Shown here: positions 1 to 8,946 of the stretch, piece after piece | How the letters are laid out: each line of letters starts with the position of its first letter | Numbering within the stretch: the stretch's first letter is position 1 | From: Lacrimispora celerecrescens | GTDB taxonomy: Bacteria > Bacillota > Clostridia > Lachnospirales > Lachnospiraceae | Length of the DNA: 64,000 bases | NCBI RefSeq assembly: GCF_000732605.1 | Contig: NZ_JPME01000011.1 | Span: 1-64,000 of the forward strand | Direction: 5' to 3' | The notes under the pieces: model-generated | Told to the model about the DNA's origin: nothing | The model's input: only the letters and a program-made list of their open reading frames with translations | The model's database searches: none | Made by a program: the position numbers and the translations under genes

Positions 1-1
1 G

Positions 2-583
2 ATTGAGGGATACGAAGACCTGCTGAATCCGGAGTTAAAGGGCAAGATTGCATTTGCAGATCCGGCAGCTTCCTCCTCCTCTTTTGAGCATCTGGTAAAT
101 ATGCTCTATGCCATGGGCGGCGGCAACCCGGACAATGGCTGGGATTATGTAAAACAATTCTGTACACAGCTGGACGGCAAGCTTTTAGGCGGTTCCTCCG
201 CAGTATATAAGGGCGTTGCGGATGGAGAGTACACCGTAGGCCTTACCTTTGAACAGGGTTCTGCGCAGTATGTAGGCGCGGGTTCCCCTGTAAAGACTGT
301 TTACATGAACGAGGGTGTTATCTTTAGGGGCGATGGCGTGTATATCATCAAGGGCTGCCAGAATGAGAAAAATGCTCAGATATTCATAGACTGGCTTACC
401 AACAAGGAAGTACAGGAATTCATGAACAATACTCAGTATAGAAGGACCATCCGCAAAGACGTGGAGGCAGGAGATGCCATGGTTCCGATGGATCAGATCA
501 AGGTAATCCAGGATGATGAGACCGATACAGCAGCTCACAAGTCTGAGTGGTTAAATGAGTTTAAGGAGATGTTTACAGAGTAA
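2..583 (+). CDS. ABC transporter substrate-binding protein, Fbp/Afu type (5' end outside window)
   Basis: The reading frame is open from base 2, so only the C-terminal 193 residues are present and the signal peptide is missing. The visible part has the look of a family 1 periplasmic-type binding protein for iron, sugar phosphates or aminophosphonates: a segment ending the first lobe (GKIAFADPAASSSS), then KLLGGSSAVYKGVADGEYTVGLTFEQ, then the INWLTNKEVQEF-like C-terminal helix typical of the Fbp family. It would sit outside the membrane as a lipoprotein and deliver substrate to the permease encoded at 1797. The ligand cannot be read from this fragment. It is the first visible gene of a five-gene operon that ends with its own two-component system. 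Confidence 0.85.
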   Translation: MEGYEDLLNPELKGKIAFADPAASSSSFEHLVNMLYAMGGGNPDNGWDYVKQFCTQLDGKLLGGSSAVYKGVADGEYTVGLTFEQGSAQYVGAGSPVKTVYMNEGVIFRGDGVYIIKGCQNEKNAQIFIDWLTNKEVQEFMNNTQYRRTIRKDVEAGDAMVPMDQIKVIQDDETDTAAHKSEWLNEFKEMFTE

Positions 584-629
584 GGCCGTACCGGATACCG
601 GATACCGGCAGTACTGGACTATATACACC

Positions 630-657
630 GGGGGCGTGGCTTCATATGTCACCCCCC
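630..657 (+). terminator. Weak hairpin between binding protein and ATPase genes
   Basis: A G-run (630-634) and GTG (636-638) can pair with CAC (650-652) and a C-run (654-657), followed by TTCATTTT. It is too weak for a full terminator. A partial read-through hairpin here would keep binding-protein mRNA in excess over the downstream transporter genes. The other two ABC operons in this window have stronger hairpins at the same place. Confidence 0.35.
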
Positions 658-685
658 TTCATTTTAGAGGAATTGAGGGAAACGT

Positions 686-1807
686 ATGAGTGTTTCAATC
701 GGAATCGGCAATGTAGTGAAAAAATATGGAGATCTGACCATCATACCGGACTTATCCGCCTATATTAAAAATGGAGAGTTCTTTACGCTCCTTGGGCCTT
801 CCGGTTGTGGTAAGACAACGCTGCTGCGTATGATAGCGGGCTTTAACAGCATTGAAGGGGGAACCATAAAGTTTGATGAAGAGGTCATAAATGACATTCC
901 CGCCCAGAAGAGGAATATCGGTATGGTGTTCCAGAGTTATGCCATTTTCCCGCATTTAACGGTCAGGCAGAACGTGGAGTACGGTTTAAAGATCCGCAAG
1001 GTGCCAAAGGACAAAATGAAGGACAGGATTGATGAAATCCTTAAAGTGGTTAAGATTGACGAGTACCAGGATCGTCTGCCGGAGCGTCTGTCAGGAGGAC
1101 AGCAGCAGAGGGTGGCTCTGGCCAGGGCAATCGTTATCCATCCCCAGGTGCTTCTCATGGATGAACCCCTGTCCAACCTGGATGCAAAACTTCGTATTGA
1201 AATGCGAAGCGCCATCCGTGACGTGCAGAAGCAGGTAGGTATTACCACCGTGTATGTAACCCATGACCAGGAGGAAGCTTTAGCCATATCAGACCGGATT
1301 GCAGTGATGAAGCAGGGAATCATCCAGCAGATAGGCTCTCCCCAGGACATCTACGCACGGCCTTACAATGCATTTGTATCCACCTTCATCGGACATTCCA
1401 ACCTGTTCTTTGGTACCATAAAGAAGCAGGGAGACGTTCCGACAGTGGTGTTCAGCAATGGATACCAGGTGTCCATGCCTAACCTTGTAGACACGGTTAC
1501 AGAAGGGCAGAAGGCAGTAATATCTGTGCGTCCTGAGGAATTTTCCCTGAACGAGGAGGGATTGGAGTGTGAGATCATCAGCAGGACCTTCCTTGGGAAG
1601 TACACCAACTATTTCCTTCGTTTCCCCGACGGCATGGTGCTGGATAACCAGCCCAGCATTGAATACTCCCAGGATCTGGGCCACGTGGACCGTATATTCG
1701 GCGTGGGAGAGAAGATTCGCTTAAGGCCTAACCCCAACAAAATCAATGTGTTTACCGAAGACCTGGAACGGAGTCTGATAAAGGATGTGAAGAAATATGA
1801 CGAATAA
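686..1807 (+). CDS. ABC transporter ATP-binding protein (FbpC/PotA-like)
   Basis: This 373-residue cytoplasmic ATPase powers the transporter. Visible motifs are Walker A GPSGCGKT (residues 37-44), the Q-loop glutamine in VFQSYA (about 83), the signature LSGGQQQR (135-142), Walker B VLLMDEP (155-161) and the switch histidine in YVTHDQEEA. The C-terminal 130 residues form a TOBE-like domain, as in FbpC, PotA and CysA proteins. The last 11 bases overlap the permease start, which implies translational coupling. The family includes iron, polyamine, phosphonate and sugar-phosphate importers, so the substrate stays open. Confidence 0.93.
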   Translation: MSVSIGIGNVVKKYGDLTIIPDLSAYIKNGEFFTLLGPSGCGKTTLLRMIAGFNSIEGGTIKFDEEVINDIPAQKRNIGMVFQSYAIFPHLTVRQNVEYGLKIRKVPKDKMKDRIDEILKVVKIDEYQDRLPERLSGGQQQRVALARAIVIHPQVLLMDEPLSNLDAKLRIEMRSAIRDVQKQVGITTVYVTHDQEEALAISDRIAVMKQGIIQQIGSPQDIYARPYNAFVSTFIGHSNLFFGTIKKQGDVPTVVFSNGYQVSMPNLVDTVTEGQKAVISVRPEEFSLNEEGLECEIISRTFLGKYTNYFLRFPDGMVLDNQPSIEYSQDLGHVDRIFGVGEKIRLRPNPNKINVFTEDLERSLIKDVKKYDE

Positions 1808-3449
1808 AAAAATCAGATGGGATTTTTGGACCATTGTGACTGTAGTCATTCTCGCACTGTTTGCCATATTCCTTTTGTATCCGCTGATAAGCCTTTTCCT
1901 AAGCGGTTTTAAGGATACGGAGACTGGTATCTGGACTATGGATAATTATGCCAGATTTTTTTCAAAGAAATATTATAAGAGCGCACTGTTAAACTCATTT
2001 AAGCTGACGATCAGCGTGACTCTTGTGGCAATTCTACTGGGAGTGCCTCTGGCTTACTTTATGTCATTTTACAAGATAAAGGGAAAAGGGATTCTGGAGA
2101 TCCTCTTTATCATTTCCATGATGAGCCCTAACTTTATCGGTGCTTATTCCTGGATACTCCTTCTGGGAAGGAGCGGTACCGTGACCCAGTTTTTAAAGGG
2201 TATGGGGATCCATATGCCATCCATTTATGGTTTTGGGGGTATGCTTCTGGTATTTGCCCTAAAGCTATATCCATTTATCTACATGTATGTGTCGGGAGCT
2301 CTTAAAAAGATTGACGTGGCCCTGTCTGAAGCGGCTGAAAGCCTTGGGTGCGGCGGACTTCGGAAAGTATTTACCGTTATCATGCCCCTGGTGACTCCTA
2401 CCCTGATAGCAGCTGCCCTGCTGGTATTTATGAACTGTATGGCTGATTTTGGTACTCCGGCCTTAATCGGTGAGGGCTACCGTGTCATGCCCACCCTGGT
2501 TTACTCAGAATTCGTAGGGGAGACAGGCGGATCCGCGAACTTTGCGGCCTGCATGGCTACCATCATGGTGGTGGTGACAGCCACTATATTCCTGATACAG
2601 AAGTGGTATGTGAATACCAAGTCCTTTGCCATGAGCTCCATGAGACCAATTCAGCCAAAGGCTGTCCACGGCATCAAGGGATTCCTGATTCATTTATATA
2701 TCTACCTTCTAGCAGCAACTTCCATCATCCCGCAGTGCATGGTGATCTATACTTCCTTTCGGGCGACCAAGATGCAGGTTTTCGTTGACGGATTCTCCTT
2801 AGAAAGCTACCGCAAAGTATTCTCCACTGCAGTCCAGTCCATTAAGAATACATATCTTTACTGTCTGGCTGCAATCGTGATCATTATTGTCCTGGGTATG
2901 CTCATTGCCTACCTGGCAGTGAGGCGCAAGAATTGGCTGACCAACATCATTGACACCATTGCCATGTTCCCGTATATTGTTCCGGGTTCCGTACTTGGTA
3001 TCACTCTGCTGATTGCATTTAACCATCCGCCAATGATGCTGGCAGGATCTGCCATCATTATGATCATATCCCTTGTCATTCGCAGGCAGGCATATACCCT
3101 GCGTTCCAGCTCAGCCATTCTATACCAAATCAGTCCAAGTATGGAGGAGGCCGCCATCAGCCTGGGAGATTCGCCTTCCATGTCATTCGTCAAGGTGACG
3201 GCCAAAATGATGCTGCCCGGAGTTGCATCCGGTGCGATTCTAAGCTGGATTACCCTGATCAACGAGCTTAGTTCCTCAGTTATGCTCTACACCGCAGGCA
3301 CCAGGACCATGTCGGTCGCCATATACAACGAAGTCATCCGTGCCAGCTATGGTACAGCGGCGGCTCTGGCCACCATACTGACCATAACCACTGTTGTATC
3401 CCTGCTTATCTTCTTCAAGGTATCCGGCAACAAAGACGTGACAATGTAG
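1797..3449 (+). CDS. ABC transporter permease, fused two-domain FbpB/AfuB type
   Basis: This 550-residue membrane protein contains two permease (MetI-like) halves in one chain, about twelve membrane segments in all. Each half carries the EAA loop that docks on the ATPase: EAAESLGCGGLRKVFTVIMP in the first half and EAAISLGDSPSMSFVKVTA in the second. A fused permease is typical of the Fbp/Afu/PhnU group of importers. It overlaps the ATPase gene by 11 bases. The next gene, a sensor kinase, begins 74 bases downstream with no terminator between them, so one mRNA probably covers both. Confidence 0.92.
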   Translation: MTNKKIRWDFWTIVTVVILALFAIFLLYPLISLFLSGFKDTETGIWTMDNYARFFSKKYYKSALLNSFKLTISVTLVAILLGVPLAYFMSFYKIKGKGILEILFIISMMSPNFIGAYSWILLLGRSGTVTQFLKGMGIHMPSIYGFGGMLLVFALKLYPFIYMYVSGALKKIDVALSEAAESLGCGGLRKVFTVIMPLVTPTLIAAALLVFMNCMADFGTPALIGEGYRVMPTLVYSEFVGETGGSANFAACMATIMVVVTATIFLIQKWYVNTKSFAMSSMRPIQPKAVHGIKGFLIHLYIYLLAATSIIPQCMVIYTSFRATKMQVFVDGFSLESYRKVFSTAVQSIKNTYLYCLAAIVIIIVLGMLIAYLAVRRKNWLTNIIDTIAMFPYIVPGSVLGITLLIAFNHPPMMLAGSAIIMIISLVIRRQAYTLRSSSAILYQISPSMEEAAISLGDSPSMSFVKVTAKMMLPGVASGAILSWITLINELSSSVMLYTAGTRTMSVAIYNEVIRASYGTAAALATILTITTVVSLLIFFKVSGNKDVTM

Positions 3450-3523
3450 GGGCCTTATGATAAACTAAGCATATAGATAACCGAAATGGATTTTAGAAAA
3501 TACAGTTTAAAAGGTGCAGGCAT

Positions 3524-5242
3524 ATGGAGAAAAGAAAGCAAACATGTTTCAGGGATGAGATCCGGAAAAGTTTGATTTTCCATGCGCTTGTGCCTTGTTT
3601 TATATCACTGGTAGTGCTTCTTCTGGTGTTCACTGCCCTGGGATCCCAGCAGATCATAAGAAAAAGCAGAACCATGCTGGCGCATTTTTCCGGAGAATTT
3701 GAAGGGGTCATTACCAGCTATGTGGAAATGAATAAGAAGATGGCCCAGGAACTTGATATGGAGTCCTTTCAGGGGAAGCCTTCCTATAAGACGGAGACAG
3801 TGTCCGGCATTTATCGCTTCTTAAACGGCCAGAATTACAGGGGGAATTACTACCTTTTTGATGAGAACCGGAACGTGGTATTCTCTACGGACAGCCGGGC
3901 CAATGTGGTACAGTATATAGGGAATTATCTGCCGTGGAATACCACGGACCAGAAGTACAGCAAGAATGACTGTATATTTATCTATGACAGCACAGTGATA
4001 GACAGAAGGGCCCTTCCTGCATGGCTCATATTTGAAACCGTGGTGAAAGATGGAACACTAAAGGGATACAGCGGTTTTGTGCTGAAGGCCGATGCCTTTA
4101 AGGAGCGCCTGGGAAATATGGAACAGCCGGTGCTCCTGGTCAATAAGTTTAACCGTGTATTTACAGATGGGGCTTCACGGTTTCAGAATGACAGGGGAAA
4201 ACTGGTGAAGGAATTCCGGGCTGGCAGGAACCTGGCGCGCTTTGGGAAACGATGGTATTATACGGCCGGACAATCTGTGCTGGGAGGGGAGGCTACGGTT
4301 CTGGTGGTCAACGACTGCACTTCTTTTGTTCAGCTGTGCATCATGTCCTTAATGCTGGTGGCGTTCCTGGCTCTTGTGGTGGCGTTGGCAATTTACCGCA
4401 GTGCCGGTAAGGTGGCGGACAAAAAGACAGAGATTATATATGACCTCATAGGAGCCCTGGATCGGGTGGAGAAGGGGGATTTAGATGTGTTCTTAAATAT
4501 TGCTTCCGGCGATGAATTCGAGCGGATCGGTCATTCCTTTAACACCATGATAGGCAGTATCCGCCATCTTCTGGTGCGTCACCAGGAACTGGCCAGGGAG
4601 AACATGCTTGCTACGGTCCAGATCCTGGAGTCCCAGTTCAACCCCCATTTCCTCTTTAATACTCTGGAGTCCATACGGTATATGATAAAGTTTAAACCGG
4701 GGGATGCAGAGAAGATGATAGTCTGCCTTTCCAGGATGCTGCGCTACAGCATCCAAAACGGCAAGGATGTGGTAACTGTGAAGGAGGAGATGGATTTCAT
4801 TAACCGGTATCTGCAGGTAATGCTTTACCGGTATGGAGAACGGCTTAAGTACAGTGTGGAGCTGGAGGAGGAGAGCAGCCAGGCATCCATACCCCGTATG
4901 GTGATGCAGCCCATAGTGGAGAATGCCATCAAGTATGGATTTGGGGAGGACCTGGACTGTCTGGAGATTTCCATCCGTACCAGGATACAGGATGGCGTGC
5001 TTTCCATCATCATATCGGATGACGGGGTGGGCATTCCCGAAGGACTTTTAAAGGAGCTTCAGTCGAATCTGGAATATCATCAGAACCAGATGGACCACAT
5101 CGGTATCTATAATGTCCATAAACGAATCCGTTTAGTCTATGGAAATGAATACGGAGCCAGGATTGAAAGCGGGGTTAATAAGGGAACTGTGGTGACTCTC
5201 AGGGTTCCCTGTAATGGAAACAAAGATGATTCGCGTACATGA
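3524..5242 (+). CDS. Sensor histidine kinase, YesM/LytS type
   Basis: This 572-residue membrane kinase has an N-terminal membrane segment (residues about 18-42), an extracytoplasmic sensor domain of about 220 residues, a second membrane segment (about 262-288), a HAMP linker, and the His_kinase motif QFNPHFLFNTLES with the phospho-accepting histidine near residue 373. The ATPase domain has the N-box NAIKYGFGE and the G-box DDGVGIP. It should phosphorylate the regulator encoded directly downstream. Position after the transporter genes suggests that it senses the transported substrate or the loaded binding protein, in the way UhpBA-type systems do; that part is inference. Confidence 0.92.
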   Translation: MEKRKQTCFRDEIRKSLIFHALVPCFISLVVLLLVFTALGSQQIIRKSRTMLAHFSGEFEGVITSYVEMNKKMAQELDMESFQGKPSYKTETVSGIYRFLNGQNYRGNYYLFDENRNVVFSTDSRANVVQYIGNYLPWNTTDQKYSKNDCIFIYDSTVIDRRALPAWLIFETVVKDGTLKGYSGFVLKADAFKERLGNMEQPVLLVNKFNRVFTDGASRFQNDRGKLVKEFRAGRNLARFGKRWYYTAGQSVLGGEATVLVVNDCTSFVQLCIMSLMLVAFLALVVALAIYRSAGKVADKKTEIIYDLIGALDRVEKGDLDVFLNIASGDEFERIGHSFNTMIGSIRHLLVRHQELARENMLATVQILESQFNPHFLFNTLESIRYMIKFKPGDAEKMIVCLSRMLRYSIQNGKDVVTVKEEMDFINRYLQVMLYRYGERLKYSVELEEESSQASIPRMVMQPIVENAIKYGFGEDLDCLEISIRTRIQDGVLSIIISDDGVGIPEGLLKELQSNLEYHQNQMDHIGIYNVHKRIRLVYGNEYGARIESGVNKGTVVTLRVPCNGNKDDSRT

Positions 5243-5288
5243 GGACTTGCATGTACAAATTTCAGAATACAGATTGGGGGAATCTGTA

Positions 5289-6101
5289 ATGTTATTAAGA
5301 GTAGTAATTGTGGAAGATGAGGAGATCATCAGGAAGGGGCTTACCTTTGCCCTTAACTGGCTGGATATGGGGTGCGCCATTGTAGGTACGGCTAAGGACG
5401 GGGCAGAGGGACTGGAAACCATCCGCAGGGAGCAGCCGGATATCGTACTTACGGATATAAAGATGCCTAAGATGAACGGCCTTAAGATGGTGGAGAAGGC
5501 GTTGGAGGAGAGGCATTTCTACAGCCTGGTCCTAACCAGCTATTCGGAATTTGAACTGGCTCGTCAGGCCATCCATATGGGAGTCACAGATTATCTATTA
5601 AAGCCTGTGGACGAGGATGAATTGAAGGAAGCGATTGATAAGATCAGGCAAAAGATCGCCTATGCAAGCAAGTATGAGAAGATAGAGAAGATATCGCAGG
5701 ACAGAATACTGACGGTTTACGATGAATGGAAAATATTTGACAGCGCCCGGAACAGCATAGACCCATATGTGAAAAAGACATATGAGCTTATAAAGCAGCA
5801 TTATAATGAGAAGCTGAGCATCAACGATGTGGCAGAGAGCTTAGGTGTCAGCTCCAGCTATCTTAGCAGGAAGCTGAAATCAGAACTTAACGCCACATTT
5901 GTAGATCTGCTGAACCAGTACAGGATCAGGAAAGCCATGAATATGTTAAACAAGGGAACTATGCGCATCTATGAAATATCGGATGAGTTAGGGTTTGGGG
6001 AGTACAAACATTTCTGCAGTGTATTTAAGAAGTATACCAATGTGACGCCCTCCGAGTTCTTAAAGAACGGAGGGGTGGCGGTGATGGGAGAAAAGGTATA
6101 A
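5289..6101 (+). CDS. Response regulator, YesN/AraC type
   Basis: A 270-residue regulator with an N-terminal receiver domain (acidic pair EDEE at 9-12, phospho-acceptor D56 in VLTDIKMP, conserved K105 in LLKPVD) and a C-terminal AraC double helix-turn-helix (from about residue 165; SINDVAESLGVSSSYLSRKLK and the second helix pair ending in KKYTNVTPSEF). I placed the start at 5289 because GGGGGAA lies just upstream and the receiver fold begins there; the frame is open further 5' to 5214 but that part overlaps the kinase gene and adds nothing recognisable. It is the last gene of the operon and probably activates the transporter promoter upstream of the window. Confidence 0.92.
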   Translation: MLLRVVIVEDEEIIRKGLTFALNWLDMGCAIVGTAKDGAEGLETIRREQPDIVLTDIKMPKMNGLKMVEKALEERHFYSLVLTSYSEFELARQAIHMGVTDYLLKPVDEDELKEAIDKIRQKIAYASKYEKIEKISQDRILTVYDEWKIFDSARNSIDPYVKKTYELIKQHYNEKLSINDVAESLGVSSSYLSRKLKSELNATFVDLLNQYRIRKAMNMLNKGTMRIYEISDELGFGEYKHFCSVFKKYTNVTPSEFLKNGGVAVMGEKV

Positions 6102-6127
6102 ACATCGCTTAACCGGTTCCGGGCAGT

Positions 6128-6175
6128 AAAAATGCACCTTGATGAGCTTTAATAAGCTGTTTCAAGGTGCATTTT
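6128..6175. terminator. Bidirectional intrinsic terminator
   Basis: A perfect stem (AAAATGCACCTTGA paired with TCAAGGTGCATTTT) lies between the end of the transporter operon and the convergent rubrerythrin gene, with A and T runs on both sides. It can serve both strands. Confidence 0.8.
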
Positions 6176-6243
6176 CCTGTTTACAAGCTATTTCTCTGGC
6201 TAAAATACTGCTTTAAAATCATTTTGCAGCATCCGGGATTTCA

Positions 6244-6780
6244 TTAATAGTTTTCTACTTTTCTTTCAAAATAAGCCTTCGGATGAGCACAGGTTGGACA
6301 AATTTCCGGAGCATCCGGTCCTTCATGGATATAACCGCAGTTGCGGCACTTCCAGCCAAGAGGAGCATCACCCTTAAAGGTCTTGTCGTTCTTTAAGCTG
6401 TCAAGCAGCTTTAAGTAACGTTTTTCATGAGCAGCTTCTACTTTTCCTACGAATTCAAATTTCAGAGCCAGTTCTTTAAAGCCTTCTGCCCTGGCATCCT
6501 CTGCCATTCTCTTATACATATCGGTCCACTCATAATTTTCACCAGCAGCGGCATCTGCTAAGTTTTCTTCCATGGTACCAATACCATGCAATTCCTTAAA
6601 CCACATCTTAGCATGCTCTTTTTCCTGGTCCGCAGTTTCTAAGTACAGGGAAGCCATTTGCTCATAACCGGCCTTTTTGGCAGCAGATGCATAATATGTA
6701 TACTTGTTTCTTGCCATGGACTCGCCTGCAAAAGCGTCCTTTAAGTTCTGTTCTGTTTTTGTTCCCGCATATTTGGACAT
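6244..6780 (-). CDS. rbr: Rubrerythrin
   Basis: A 178-residue cytoplasmic peroxide reductase of anaerobes. The N-terminal ferritin-like domain carries the diiron ligands ([13 protein letters not shown] near residues 19-31, EKEHAKMW near 53-60, the VEAAHEKRY motif near 132-140). The C-terminal rubredoxin domain has the two iron knuckles CRNCGYIH and [11 protein letters not shown]. Length and domain order are those of classical rubrerythrin. It lies downstream of a second rubrerythrin of reversed domain order and of perR, so the three form an oxidative-stress cluster. A strong ribosome binding site (AGGAGGG) precedes the ATG. Confidence 0.95.
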   Translation of the reverse strand: MSKYAGTKTEQNLKDAFAGESMARNKYTYYASAAKKAGYEQMASLYLETADQEKEHAKMWFKELHGIGTMEENLADAAAGENYEWTDMYKRMAEDARAEGFKELALKFEFVGKVEAAHEKRYLKLLDSLKNDKTFKGDAPLGWKCRNCGYIHEGPDAPEICPTCAHPKAYFERKVENY

Positions 6781-6831
6781 CGTATAAACCCTCCTGATTT
6801 GAATTTTGAATGATTAGTAAATTGCAAATTG

Positions 6832-6859
6832 GGGAGCGGTAGTTTATTCTGCCGCTCCC
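6832..6859 (-). terminator. Hairpin between the two rubrerythrin genes
   Basis: GGGAGCGG (6832-6839) pairs perfectly with CCGCTCCC (6852-6859). There is no clear T-run on the minus strand, so it may act as an attenuator or mRNA stabiliser rather than a full stop. Confidence 0.5.
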
Positions 6860-6869
6860 TAAAGGTGTA

Positions 6870-7412
6870 TTAACCGAAGTATCTCTCTAATAAGCCCTTG
6901 AATGCTTTGCCGTGACGAGCCTCATCCTTTGCCATCTCATGTACTGTGTCATGGATTGCATCTAAGTTTAATGCTTTTGCACGTTTTGCAAGATCAAATT
7001 TACCAGCAGTTGCGCCATTCTCAGCAGCAACTCTTAACTCTAAGTTCTTCTTTGTGCTGGAGGTTACGCATTCGCCTAATAATTCAGCAAACTTAGAAGC
7101 ATGTTCAGCCTCTTCGAATGCAGCCTTCTCATAGTATAAACCGATCTCAGGATAGCCCTCTCTGTGAGCAGCTCTTGACATTGCAAGATACATACCAACC
7201 TCAGAACATTCGCCTTCGAAGTTAGCTCTTAAATCCATCATAATGTCTTCCGGAGAACCCTGTGCAACACCGATTTCATGCTCGCAGGCCCATGACATAT
7301 CGCCATCCTGTAACTTGAACTTTTCAGAACCAGCCTTACATACTGGACAGAACTCCGGAGCTGTCTCCCCTTCGTGAACGTAACCGCATACAGTACAAAC
7401 CCATTTTTTCAT
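6870..7412 (-). CDS. Reverse rubrerythrin (N-terminal rubredoxin domain)
   Basis: A 180-residue protein with the two rubrerythrin modules in reverse order: rubredoxin first (C6, C9, C22, C25 in CTVCGY and CPVCK), then the ferritin-like diiron domain ([42 protein letters not shown]). Reverse rubrerythrins of Clostridium act in NADH-driven reduction of hydrogen peroxide and oxygen and are strongly PerR-repressed. A perfect 15-bp palindrome of PerR type lies 60 bases upstream, which agrees with that. It is followed by rbr on the same strand. Confidence 0.94.
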   Translation of the reverse strand: MKKWVCTVCGYVHEGETAPEFCPVCKAGSEKFKLQDGDMSWACEHEIGVAQGSPEDIMMDLRANFEGECSEVGMYLAMSRAAHREGYPEIGLYYEKAAFEEAEHASKFAELLGECVTSSTKKNLELRVAAENGATAGKFDLAKRAKALNLDAIHDTVHEMAKDEARHGKAFKGLLERYFG

Positions 7413-7471
7413 GATCTTATGTCTCCTTTTTATTTATAATTTTTATAATTGTTATTGATGGTAATCGATAA

Positions 7472-7486
7472 CAGTAATGATTACTG
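7472..7486. promoter_or_regulatory. PerR-type operator upstream of reverse rubrerythrin
   Basis: CAGTAATGATTACTG is a perfect 7-1-7 palindrome. Its core TAATnATTA matches the centre of the Bacillus PerR box (TTATAATNATTATAA). It lies in the 111-bp gap between perR and the reverse rubrerythrin gene, where the promoter must be. Confidence 0.7.
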
Positions 7487-7523
7487 ATATTAATTTACCA
7501 TAACTTTATCCAGGTGTCAAGTG

Positions 7524-7919
7524 TTATCGATAATTATTTTCAAAACAATCCTTGCAAGTCCCGTAGAAGTAAATCGTGTGACTGTCTACCGTGCCGTCCG
7601 CATGCTCCTGAGCCATATGGTTGATGTTCTCCATAGGATCTAGTGGCAGGTCACTGACCTTTCCGCAATGTTTACATACGAAATGGTAGTGAGGTGAAGT
7701 ATCCGCATCAAAGCGGTCTGCGCCATCTCCGCATGTCAGCTTTTGGATTTCACCCAGCTCAACCAGAAGGTTTAAGTTGCGGTATACGGTTCCAAGGCTG
7801 ATGTTGGGATATTCCTCACGGATCAATGTGTATAGAGCATCGGCAGTGGGATGGTCGTGCCTTGCCATTAGACAGGCTTTAATGGATTCCCGTTGACGGC
7901 TATACTTTAATGTTTTCAT
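7524..7919 (-). CDS. perR: Fur-family peroxide regulator PerR
   Basis: A 131-residue repressor with the Fur-type winged helix (residues 1-80; HPTADALYTLIREEYPNISLGTVYRNLNLL) and a C-terminal dimerisation and metal domain. Two CxxC zinc knuckles are visible (FVCKHCGK and GTCKDCFEN), and the histidine-rich segment HYHFVC follows a DRFDAD motif with candidate regulatory metal ligands. Short length, the CxxC pair and the neighbouring rubrerythrins favour PerR over Fur or Zur. A PerR-like palindrome lies just upstream of its own start, which suggests autoregulation. Confidence 0.88.
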   Translation of the reverse strand: MKTLKYSRQRESIKACLMARHDHPTADALYTLIREEYPNISLGTVYRNLNLLVELGEIQKLTCGDGADRFDADTSPHYHFVCKHCGKVSDLPLDPMENINHMAQEHADGTVDSHTIYFYGTCKDCFENNYR

Positions 7920-7950
7920 GGCCGCTCCTTTTCTAAAATAATAATTATAT

Positions 7951-7965
7951 TAGTAATTGTTACTA
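7951..7965. promoter_or_regulatory. PerR-type operator upstream of perR
   Basis: TAGTAATTGTTACTA has 6-bp arms around a 3-bp centre and shares AGTAAT..TTACT with the palindrome at 7472. It lies 32 bases upstream of the perR start, where a repressor could block the perR promoter. Confidence 0.6.
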
Positions 7966-8016
7966 TTTAATAATAAAGGATTTCAGCCCTTTTGTCAATC
8001 TACAGTTATATTTTAG

Positions 8017-8946
8017 CTATATGTGCTCCCGTGCAATCCGTATGAACTCTTCCGTGGCCTGGGATAAATATCTGCCTTTGTAGCGGCCGAATGCCAGAAC
8101 ACCGTGACTGCGCCTGTAATTTAAAGAGAAAAAATGAAGTCCTGTTTTTTTCAATCCGGCATTTGGGCTTCCGGACATGAACATTTTGGGATAAAAGGTA
8201 ATTCCCATTCCTTTGCCTGCAAGGGCAAGCACTGTTTCTATATTTTCTGTCTCCAAAAGAATAGAAGGAGTAAGCTGGGCATCCTCAAAGATTTCATCGG
8301 CAATGGTACGTACCCGGTTCCCCTTGTTGATGAGAAGGTAAGGGCAGTCCTTTAAAAGCTGCACGTCCGCATTTTCTTCCAGCACCTTTATCATCTCCTC
8401 CTGCTGTCCCGGAAAATACCGGTCCAGAATCTGGTCCGGAACCACAAGAAGGATTTCCTCTTCACAAATTGGAACGGTTTCCACATGATCGGCCTTAAAA
8501 GGAAGAAGGTCGATCATCAGGTCAATGTTCCCGTGGATCAGAGCAGCACTAAGTTCGGAGGAATTTCCCTCTACCAGATGGATTTCGATGTTTGGGAATT
8601 TTTCCTTATAAACGGGAAGAATAGCAGGGAGAAGGAAACGTCCCCTGGTATGGGAGATGCCGATGGAAAGCTGTCCTGTGGTAAAATCCTTGATGTCGGC
8701 AAGTTCCCGGTAAGTTTCATCCTTTAAGTCCAGCATCTGCTTTGCCCGGACCTTTAAGGCCCGTCCTGCGTAGGTCAGGGTAAGAGGCATAGTGCGGTTG
8801 AACAGCTGGACGTCAAACTCTTTTTCCAGATTGGAAATGTGGCTGCTTAGGGACTGTTGGGAGATGTACAGCTGTTTGGCGGCACGGGTGATATTTAACT
8901 CTTCCGCAACGGCCAGGAAATACTCCAGATTCAGGAAGTTAATCAT
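8017..8946 (-). CDS. LysR-family transcriptional regulator
   Basis: A 309-residue regulator. The N-terminal winged helix-turn-helix is clear (NLEYFLAVAEELNITRAAKQLYISQQSLSSHISNLEKEFDVQLFNR, residues 5-50), followed by a linker helix and a two-lobed effector domain (from about residue 90). Its ATG overlaps the stop codon of the PHP-domain gene in an ATGA, so the two are translated together. LysR proteins bind small ligands; nothing here identifies which one. Its target may be the co-encoded phosphoesterase or distant genes. Confidence 0.9.
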   Translation of the reverse strand: MINFLNLEYFLAVAEELNITRAAKQLYISQQSLSSHISNLEKEFDVQLFNRTMPLTLTYAGRALKVRAKQMLDLKDETYRELADIKDFTTGQLSIGISHTRGRFLLPAILPVYKEKFPNIEIHLVEGNSSELSAALIHGNIDLMIDLLPFKADHVETVPICEEEILLVVPDQILDRYFPGQQEEMIKVLEENADVQLLKDCPYLLINKGNRVRTIADEIFEDAQLTPSILLETENIETVLALAGKGMGITFYPKMFMSGSPNAGLKKTGLHFFSLNYRRSHGVLAFGRYKGRYLSQATEEFIRIAREHI

